Source: Pseudomonas sp. UYIF39 (GTDB taxonomy: Bacteria > Pseudomonadota > Gammaproteobacteria > Pseudomonadales > Pseudomonadaceae). Taken from it: a DNA stretch of 64,000 nt. Made by a program: the position numbers and the translations under genes. The DNA lies in contig NZ_JALBYU010000022.1 in assembly GCF_029963765.1 (NCBI RefSeq), positions 1-64,000 of the forward strand, in the 5' to 3' direction. Under the pieces are notes generated by a model, which saw only the letters and a list, made by a program, of their open reading frames with translations, was not told the DNA's origin and did no database searches. Every line of letters begins with the position of its first letter. The stretch's first letter is position 1. Of the stretch, positions 58,086-64,000 are shown piece by piece.

Positions 58086-59366
58086 GTGACTCATCAGTTC
58101 ATCGACCTGTCCCACCTACAACAGCAGTCGATCAATGGCCTGAACAGCATGCATCCGCAAAGACAAACCCTGCACAACGAACTGCACGCGCGCCCGTCAC
58201 TGTATTTCGACGAGCCAGCCCATGTGTTTCATCTGGCCTTCCTCGGCGGGGAACCGGAGTGCAATGCGCTGCTGGAGCGCTGCTGTTCTACTCCGATCGA
58301 TCCTCATGCCGCCCAGGGCATTACCCAGCTCGATGGCCACGCCCTGAAATGGGAACGCCACGCCGAGTTCTTCACCCTGACCCTGGTGGTCACTTCATCC
58401 TGCGATGACCTGTCCTGGACATCGCTGCCCGAGGTGCTGGCGCAAAAGGTCGAAGCGCATTTGCCGCAGCTGATCAACTCGGTGCAGATCGTCGTGCGTG
58501 GCGAAGCCGGCCTGGACCTCGCCGGCTACGGCTTCAAGGACCCGTGCGGTTCCTGCGTGGGCGGTGGCGATGCGGTGGTCTGGAGCGATTTTCGTCTCAG
58601 CGAGGATGGCAACAACCACATCCTGTTCGTCAACCGGCGCCTTAACGCTTACCGCCAAGGGCGGATGATCCGCCGTCTGCTGGAAATCGAGACCTACCGC
58701 ATGATGGCCTCGCTGTCGTTGACCACAGCCAAGACCTTGAGCGCGCAACTCGATGTCTTTGACAAAACCTTGGTCACCCTCTCCGAGCGTAACGCCGACG
58801 CTGACAGCGGCAACGCAAAAGCCCTGCTGGCGGACATCTCCAACCTGTCAGCCCAAGTGGTCAGCAGTACCGCGAAAACCCGCCACCGCTTCAGTGCCAC
58901 CCAGGCCTATGCCCAACTCGTGTACGAGCGCCTGGGCGAATTGCGGGAAAGCCACGTCGGCGATTGCCAGCGCCTCGGGGTGTTCATCGAACGTCGCTTC
59001 AAGCCCACCGTCAGGTACTGCACCGCCACCGAACAACGCCTGGAGCACCTGGCCAAAAGCGTGGCCAATCTGGGCGACCTGTTGCAAGCCCGGGTTCAGG
59101 TGGAAATGGAAGAACAGAACTCGGAAATTCTCAAAAGCCTGAACGCCCGCGCCGATGCCCAGATCAAGATCCAGCGCGCCGTGGAAGGTCTGTCGATTAT
59201 TGCCATTACTTACTACCTGCTGAACCTGCTCAAGCTTGGCTACTCAGGGTTGCACCTGCTCGGCGCCGAGGTGGCCCCGCGAGAGGCGATGCTGGCCATG
59301 ACGCCCCTCGCGATCGCCATCCTTGCGCTGATTATTTTCCGCATCAAGAAAGTCAAAGAGCACTGA
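58086..59366 (+). CDS. DUF3422 family inner-membrane protein
   Basis: A protein of 426 residues with a GTG start. It has the family start HPQRQTLHNELHARPSLYFD, a conserved middle with CGSCVGGGDAVVWSDF (about 157-172) and GRMIRRLLEIETYRMMASLS, a long coiled-coil-like helical part, and two C-terminal membrane helices (about 363-380 and 398-420) ending RIKKVKEH. Function of the family is unknown; the topology suggests a cytosolic domain tethered to the inner membrane. The start is close behind the terminator, so its promoter must lie within the end of the preceding gene. Confidence 0.85.
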   Translation: MTHQFIDLSHLQQQSINGLNSMHPQRQTLHNELHARPSLYFDEPAHVFHLAFLGGEPECNALLERCCSTPIDPHAAQGITQLDGHALKWERHAEFFTLTLVVTSSCDDLSWTSLPEVLAQKVEAHLPQLINSVQIVVRGEAGLDLAGYGFKDPCGSCVGGGDAVVWSDFRLSEDGNNHILFVNRRLNAYRQGRMIRRLLEIETYRMMASLSLTTAKTLSAQLDVFDKTLVTLSERNADADSGNAKALLADISNLSAQVVSSTAKTRHRFSATQAYAQLVYERLGELRESHVGDCQRLGVFIERRFKPTVRYCTATEQRLEHLAKSVANLGDLLQARVQVEMEEQNSEILKSLNARADAQIKIQRAVEGLSIIAITYYLLNLLKLGYSGLHLLGAEVAPREAMLAMTPLAIAILALIIFRIKKVKEH

Positions 59367-59408
59367 AACGGCGAATCGCTGGGATGCTGAATACCGCACA
59401 CAAGGGCT

Positions 59409-59645
59409 CTAGCAAGCGTCAGCGCCCGAAGCCTTTAACGCAGTGACTGAGTCAGTGCTTGAAGCAGAGACATTAAGAAAGGAATTCCACATCTCATAAG
59501 CATCGTGATGCCGTTTGGTTGCCTCTTCCCATTCCGGCCCTGAAACACGTTTGGAAGAGACCAGCGTCATCATGCCCATCGTTGCGGCATCCAGCTCGAT
59601 CAGGAAAGCGTGAGAGTGGATCCTGAAGTCTTCGACCGATGGCAT
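59409..59645 (-). CDS. Small hypothetical protein
   Basis: A protein of 78 residues with GGGGGA seven bases before the ATG. Predicted mostly helical, with SGPEWEEATKRHHDAYEMWN as the clearest conserved-looking part. No membrane segment and no signal. Convergent with DUF3422. Not recognised, though the ribosome binding site and composition favour a real gene. Confidence 0.5.
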   Translation of the reverse strand: MPSVEDFRIHSHAFLIELDAATMGMMTLVSSKRVSGPEWEEATKRHHDAYEMWNSFLNVSASSTDSVTALKASGADAC

Positions 59646-59835
59646 TACGTGTTCCCCCGGCGGATTCCACCGCTATCAAGGAGCGACTGCTCCTCGGACG
59701 GTGGAGTATCACGGAGAAATTCAGACCGTCTGACCGCCGGTACGTTTCGTCAGGTAATCGAGGAACGCCGACAAAAAATCTCGAACTCAAGCCATAGCGT
59801 TGAATCCAATGTTCAGGTCTATAGAGGTCAGCGAT

Positions 59836-60036
59836 ATGAACAGTGACGACAGTGTTAATGACGTCAAATCAAATGCAACGTCAAACGCCGAAAGAGAGCT
59901 TGAGGACAGGGACACGGACGCCAAAGGTGTGGATGAAACCGTAACGCTCTCTTCAACTCGAACCAAAGAGCAGGAAGCTGAGGAACTCAGTCGGAAAATA
60001 GCTGAGATAGAACGGAAGGTGGCGGACGGTAACTAG
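59836..60036 (+). CDS. Small charged hypothetical protein
   Basis: A protein of 66 residues from the ATG at 59836, with GAGG about nine bases upstream. It is very rich in Asp, Glu, Ser and Lys; the N-terminal half looks disordered (MNSDDSVNDVKSNATSNAER) and the C-terminal half (TKEQEAEELSRKIAEIERK) would form a coiled coil. Lower GC than its surroundings. Unknown function. Confidence 0.5.
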   Translation: MNSDDSVNDVKSNATSNAERELEDRDTDAKGVDETVTLSSTRTKEQEAEELSRKIAEIERKVADGN

Positions 60037-60219
60037 TAAGGGTCCAAGGGACGTGAGGTTGTAATCTTGAAGACACGCCGCTCCTCTCCTTCACCAATGT
60101 ATTTGCATTGACGTTGGACGGGGTTAGGCCGGTTCCGGTGCTACGCTTTCATTTCCTCGAATAGAGAACGAAGCGATGTCCACCGAACTCTCAATCCCCA
60201 CACGTTCACGACTGTAGCC

Positions 60220-60660
60220 ATGAAACGGTTCCTGATCGGTGGTATCACCGTAGCGATTATCGGCACGATGACGTATGGATTTTTCCAATGGAAAATCGTC
60301 GAAAGCCAAAAACACGACATGCTGTGCGGACAGGCCAAGCAGACGCTGAAAGGCGTGGAAATCCGGGCGCGGGCGTTGGCTGCCGGACTGTCTGTAGAGG
60401 CCTATGGCAAGGCTGAAGAAGACGAAGTGGCGACACTCATTGGTGCGCTCGACGCCGCCAAGAGCGACGCTGAGGTCGACTCGGTCATAGAGGCTCACGC
60501 TGCCACCATCGAAGCAGAGGATGCGGCTATTGACGCTCAGGTTGATACCCGAGGGGATCAGACATTCCTCGAGCAACGACTCGTGAAACAGCGGATACCG
60601 GTCGACGTTAAACAAGAACTGCAACGCGCCGCGAAGGCCGTCAGCGTCATGTGCAGTTAG
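60220..60660 (+). CDS. Membrane-anchored helical hypothetical protein
   Basis: A protein of 146 residues with an N-terminal membrane segment (FLIGGITVAIIGTMTYGFF, 4-22) and a helical, acidic soluble part with two cysteines near the ends. Either a signal anchor with a periplasmic domain or a signal peptide. The ATG at 60220 has no strong ribosome binding site. No family recognised. Confidence 0.5.
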   Translation: MKRFLIGGITVAIIGTMTYGFFQWKIVESQKHDMLCGQAKQTLKGVEIRARALAAGLSVEAYGKAEEDEVATLIGALDAAKSDAEVDSVIEAHAATIEAEDAAIDAQVDTRGDQTFLEQRLVKQRIPVDVKQELQRAAKAVSVMCS

Positions 60661-60775
60661 TGTTCAACAGTGCCCTACCCCACCGCCCCAAGTAATAGTT
60701 CTGCATATCCTCGCGCCCGGCCTAATCCCTGTTGCCTCACCAACACTGCGCTCACTCGACACTTACTCGAGTTGA

Positions 60776-61015
60776 TACGCTGCTTTAAAAAGAGCGTTTC
60801 TTGAGCATCGGGCCTTCGAAGGCGCGGCGGTGCTGTCGGCCAGCCAGAGCAAACGGCTGGTCAGTGCCAGCGGCGCCTTTGTCAACCGCGCGTTGTTCCC
60901 GTTCGACGTCGCGCGCCCATCGGAGTTTTACGAACTGCGCCTGAGCCCGCTAGGTGAAGACGTCTCCGAGGGCCATGGCCCCGGCGTGGGTTCGATCCCA
61001 ACGAAGCTCGCGTAG
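60776..61015 (+). pseudogene. Fragment resembling the cupin half of an XRE-cupin regulator
   Basis: An open frame of about 80 codons without an upstream start reads FEGAAVLSASQSKRLVSAS and FPFDVARPSEFYELRLSPLG, then EGHGPGV. The FYELRL-SP and H-G-P-G pattern resembles the start of the cupin domain in helix-turn-helix/cupin regulators. The DNA-binding part and the rest of the cupin are missing, and the frame ends in unrelated residues (SIPTKLA). It is probably a decayed gene. Family identity is tentative. Confidence 0.35.
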
Positions 61016-61058
61016 CTTCCTCGTTCGATAAACAAGCCAACGCTTCTGGTAAATGGGC

Positions 61059-62480
61059 TCAACTCTTGACCTGTTGGCTCCTGCCGTAGACATCTTCCAG
61101 GCGCTCGATATCGTCCTCGCCCAGGTAACTGCCGGACTGCACCTCGATGATTTCCAGCGGGATCTTGCCGGGGTTGGACAGGCGATGCACCGAAGCGATC
61201 GGGATGTAGGTTGACTGGTTTTCAGTGAGCAGGAAGACCTTTTCGTTGCACGTCACCTGGGCTGTACCGGAGACCACGATCCAGTGTTCGGCGCGGTGGT
61301 GATGCATCTGCAGGGAAAGCTGCGCGCCCGGTTTCACGGTGATGTGCTTGACCTGATGGCGGGTGCCGCTGTCCACCGAATCGTAACTGCCCCAGGGGCG
61401 ATACACCGCGCAGTGGCTCTGGGTTTCCGAGCGACCTTTGGCATCGAGCGCATTGACCAGTTTTTTCACGTCCTGCACGGCATCGCGGTGCGCGACCATC
61501 AACGCATCTTTGGTTTCTATCACGACCAAATCGTTCAGCCCTAGCAGGGTCACCAGCTTGCTACTGCCATGCACGAAGCAATTGCGGCTGTTGTAGCTGA
61601 CGACATCGCCCTTGAGCACATTCCCGTCGACGTCTTTGTCGTGCACATCCCACAGCGAAGACCAGCAACCGACATCACTCCAGCCAGCGCTTAGCGGGAC
61701 GACCCAGGCGCGGCTGGTGCGCTCCATCACCGCATAGTCGATGGAGTTGTCCGGGCAGCATTCAAAGGTGACCCGATCGATACTGGTCACGCCTTCGCTG
61801 CTGCGGCTGCGCTCCAGGGCCAGCACGCAGGTGTCGTACATGTCGGGTTCGTGAGTGCGCAACTCGTCGAGATAGCGGCTGGCACGGAACAGGAACATCC
61901 CGCTGTTCCAGAAGTACTCGCCGGATCGGACAAATTCGCTGGCGGTTTGCTGGTCGGGTTTCTCGATAAACTTCTCGACCTTGAAGGCGCCGGCGCCAGC
62001 ATCGCTGCCGGCGGCCTTGATATACCCAAAACCGGTTTCCGGACGCATCGCCGGAATGCCGAACAACACCATATTGCCTTTGAGCGCCTCTTCCTGCGCG
62101 TGTGACAGCGTGGCGCGCAAGGCGGGCACGTCACTAATCACGTGGTCGGCCGGAAGCACCAGCAGCAGCTCATCGCGGCCCTCGGCGATCAGCTTGAGGG
62201 CCACCAGCGCCACCGCCGGCGCGGTATTGCGGCCGAAGGGTTCCAGCAGTATCGCCTGCGGCGTACAGCCGATGGCGGCGAGTTGTTCATTGACGATAAA
62301 GCGATGTTCCTGATTACAGACCACGATCGGCTTGCCGATACCCTCGAACGCCAGGCGCTGCAGGGTCTGCTGAAACAGCGATCCCTCGCCTGCCAGACTC
62401 AGGAATTGCTTGGGATACAACTTGCGCGACAACGGCCACAACCGCGAACCACTGCCGCCGGACAGAATGACTGGAATCAT
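61059..62480 (-). CDS. algA: Mannose-1-phosphate guanylyltransferase / phosphomannose isomerase
   Basis: A bifunctional protein of 473 residues from the ATG at 62480 (AGGAGG eight bases upstream). The guanylyltransferase half has MIPVILSGGSGSRLWPLSRK-LYPKQF and EPFGRNTAPAVALVALKL; the C-terminal isomerase half (about 320-470) has RPWGSYDSVD, HHHRAEHWIVVSGTAQVTC and ENQSTYIPIASVHRL with zinc-binding residues. It makes GDP-mannose for alginate. It follows algL directly, 133 bp away; the acetylation genes algI, algJ and algF usually found between are missing. Confidence 0.93.
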   Translation of the reverse strand: MIPVILSGGSGSRLWPLSRKLYPKQFLSLAGEGSLFQQTLQRLAFEGIGKPIVVCNQEHRFIVNEQLAAIGCTPQAILLEPFGRNTAPAVALVALKLIAEGRDELLLVLPADHVISDVPALRATLSHAQEEALKGNMVLFGIPAMRPETGFGYIKAAGSDAGAGAFKVEKFIEKPDQQTASEFVRSGEYFWNSGMFLFRASRYLDELRTHEPDMYDTCVLALERSRSSEGVTSIDRVTFECCPDNSIDYAVMERTSRAWVVPLSAGWSDVGCWSSLWDVHDKDVDGNVLKGDVVSYNSRNCFVHGSSKLVTLLGLNDLVVIETKDALMVAHRDAVQDVKKLVNALDAKGRSETQSHCAVYRPWGSYDSVDSGTRHQVKHITVKPGAQLSLQMHHHRAEHWIVVSGTAQVTCNEKVFLLTENQSTYIPIASVHRLSNPGKIPLEIIEVQSGSYLGEDDIERLEDVYGRSQQVKS

Positions 62481-62613
62481 TGCACTTTCCTCCTGCACCT
62501 TCATCACTCGACATGAAGGCGCTTCGAACAGCGAAGGACTGCCTTCTCTTTTACAACACAAGCCCAATTACGAATGGCCCTACCGGGTATCCAGAGCGTG
62601 TTGGTTGTTACAT

Positions 62614-63705
62614 TTATTCTTTCTGGTCAGCAAATAGCTGGGTGATGTCGCCGCCCAGGCGGTAGGTTTTCATCGGTTCGAACGATTGGCGCCAGCGGTT
62701 GGTTTGCAACGAGCAGTCGTACAGCGCGCAGTAAGGTTCCAGCCAGGCAAACTTGCCATCCTCGTCGAGGTCCTCGAGTTCCTGCTTGTAGCCGGTCTTG
62801 CGTTCAAACGTGCGTGGGTCCTTGATCCCCTCCTCCACCCGCGCCGCCAGACGCCGCATGGCACCGTGGTTTTCTTCGCGCAGGTCGATGTCATTGGCTC
62901 GGGCAAAGGCAGCGATCATCATCAGCGGCCCCATCGCATAGTTGTGGTAAGCCAGCGCACGGGTTTCGCGGTTCAGTTCGTTGGGCAGGTATCCGTCTGC
63001 ATCGACCTGGGAAGCGCCGATGCGAAACTGCGCTACCGACCAGTCGAACAGGTCGCGTCGGTCGACCACCACCGAGGCCGCCATGACGGCCCAGGCCGCC
63101 CAATACTGGTGATTGTTCAGTCGGTCCAGTGGCTGGTCGCGCCAGTCCCGCACCACCTGATCGGCGAGCTGGCCGATCCAGACCTCGATCGGTCGGGTCT
63201 GCGCCTCGCGGCCCCTCAAAGGCTGCGAGCGCGAATACTTGAGCCGCAGATAGGCCGAAGAAATACTGCCCAGCGCCCATTTGCGCATCGACTTGCCGGT
63301 ATGGGTGTAGGTGGTACTCAGCAGCGCCTGCGCCTTGGCCCAATCGCCCAGCCAACTCAGGGTGCAGTCCACATGGCCGGCGCGGCCGAGCCGTAAATAG
63401 GCGGCGACTTGTTTGTTGACGCCCTTCTCCAGTTCGTTGATATCGGCTGACATTTGCTTGTAGCGTTGGTTGGATTCCACGTTGAGCTGATCACGTGCCT
63501 TGCCCGAGCCCTCGTACTTACTGGGGATCAACAGGTCACCGGTATAGGGTTTGGGCGCCGCCGGACAGCTCGGCACGTCGCCCTTCTTGTCCACGGCCGG
63601 CGCGTAATAGCCCTGCGGCGGGCGCAGTTGAGCGGCCACCGCCTGCACGGTCGGCCCCATCAGAATGAAGGCCACGCCAATGGCGGCCCAGTGCGCCTGA
63701 CGCAT
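62614..63705 (-). CDS. algL: Alginate lyase (polymannuronate-specific)
   Basis: A periplasmic enzyme of 363 residues with a signal peptide (1-25). Family landmarks are GYYAPAVDKKG, YTGDLLIPSKYEGSGKARDQ, TGKSMRKWALGSISSAYLRL, NNHQYWAAWAVMA, RALAYHNYAMGPL and FAWLEPYCALYDC. It contains the catalytic Asn-His, Arg and Tyr segments of polysaccharide lyase family 5. AlgL clears alginate that escapes into the periplasm during export. Its ATG overlaps the algX stop by one base (TGATG). Confidence 0.95.
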   Translation of the reverse strand: MRQAHWAAIGVAFILMGPTVQAVAAQLRPPQGYYAPAVDKKGDVPSCPAAPKPYTGDLLIPSKYEGSGKARDQLNVESNQRYKQMSADINELEKGVNKQVAAYLRLGRAGHVDCTLSWLGDWAKAQALLSTTYTHTGKSMRKWALGSISSAYLRLKYSRSQPLRGREAQTRPIEVWIGQLADQVVRDWRDQPLDRLNNHQYWAAWAVMAASVVVDRRDLFDWSVAQFRIGASQVDADGYLPNELNRETRALAYHNYAMGPLMMIAAFARANDIDLREENHGAMRRLAARVEEGIKDPRTFERKTGYKQELEDLDEDGKFAWLEPYCALYDCSLQTNRWRQSFEPMKTYRLGGDITQLFADQKE

Positions 63706-64000
63706 CAGTGCCCCTCCGTCTGCGCGGTGCGCAGGGAAGGTGTCGCAGAGATGACGGGCTTGGCACACAAGCGGGCCGAGAGCTCCATGGAGGTCGGTCC
63801 AGGCGGTGGCTGCACGTCCATGGAAAGAAAAGTCAGTTCGTCCCAGTCCGCATCGGCGCGCAGCTCGAAGGCGAAGCGGCCCTGGGTATTGACCGTCGGC
63901 GAACGGCTCAAGCTGATGTTTTCCTGGCGACCGTTCATGTAGGTCAGGGTCGCGCTCATCAGGTGCACGGCGGGATCGGCGAACTTTAGGTCGACCTGAT
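63705..64000 (-). CDS. algX: Alginate biosynthesis protein AlgX, C-terminal end (partial)
   Basis: The frame is open to the window edge and encodes about 98 C-terminal residues, beginning with QVDLKFADPAVHLMSATLTY and ending SLRTAQTEGH. Position directly upstream of algL and the jelly-roll-like strands (NTQGRFAFELRADADWDELT) fit the carbohydrate-binding module at the end of AlgX, a periplasmic alginate acetyltransferase. The catalytic SGNH domain is outside the window. AlgX normally works with AlgJ/AlgI/AlgF, which are missing downstream. Confidence 0.85.
   Translation of the reverse strand, partial: QVDLKFADPAVHLMSATLTYMNGRQENISLSRSPTVNTQGRFAFELRADADWDELTFLSMDVQPPPGPTSMELSARLCAKPVISATPSLRTAQTEGH

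Noticed and set aside
62481..62613. Possible remnant of algF/algJ between algL and algA
   Set aside because: Reading the 133 bp in all frames gave no stretch resembling the acetylation proteins; it looks like an ordinary intergenic region with the algA ribosome binding site.

Overview
This window looks like a chromosomal segment of a Pseudomonas, most likely of the P. fluorescens group. The evidence is high GC, several REP/REPIN palindromes of the GTGGGAGCGAGCTTGCTCGC kind, an alginate operon end (algX-algL-algA), a phaG-type transacylase/thioesterase, an orphan choline/betaine-type binding protein and a LigD of the order phosphoesterase-ligase-polymerase. This is judged from sequence patterns and remembered family features; no database search was possible.

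Layout. 0-2.8 kb: one-carbon block (end of gcvP, glyA, a lipA copy). 2.8-6.1 kb: an HxlR regulator remnant, a RidA protein, a two-gene secreted unit (DUF2092 protein plus asparagine-rich repeat protein) and small conserved proteins. 6.1-14.4 kb: a minus-strand operon DUF1302 - DUF1329 - YCF48-like - RND exporter with an AraC-type regulator upstream. 14.5-17.7 kb: GMC alcohol dehydrogenase, small membrane protein, CaiB-type CoA-transferase/racemase. 17.8-23.8 kb: minus-strand operon alkylsulfatase (metallo-beta-lactamase fold) - aldehyde dehydrogenase - arylsulfatase-type sulfatase - DUF2889. 24.1-29.8 kb: plus-strand operon crotonase - thiolase - acyl-CoA dehydrogenase - SDR - acyl-CoA ligase. 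29.8-37.5 kb: envelope block of two DUF3313 lipoproteins, a glycine-zipper lipoprotein, a broken outer-membrane gene, a second DUF2092/repeat-protein unit, a second sulfatase and a FadL-type channel. 37.5-48.8 kb: LigD with a methyltransferase, a heme-oxygenase-like diiron protein, cupin, DUF533, GNAT, phosphatidylcholine synthase, DUF488, VOC, glutathione-dependent formaldehyde dehydrogenase and a betaine-type binding protein. 49-59.4 kb: 2OG-Fe(II) dioxygenase, LysR, metallophosphoesterase, PhaG, GlxA-type regulator, methionine aminopeptidase with an overlapping ParD-like gene, a ThDP enzyme and DUF3422. 59.4-64 kb: small proteins, a cupin-regulator fragment, algA, algL and the end of algX.

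How the genes fit together. The 6-30 kb block can be read as one catabolic island for an alkyl (possibly branched) sulfate ester or similar lipid: outer-membrane/RND proteins for handling, sulfatases to free the alcohol, GMC and aldehyde dehydrogenases to make the acid, ligase, racemase and a beta-oxidation set to break it down. The substrate is inferred, not shown. Other items worth attention are the crotonase lacking both usual glutamates, the duplicated DUF2092/repeat-protein unit, the Map/ParD-like overlapping pair, and an alginate operon in which algI, algJ and algF are missing between algL and algA.
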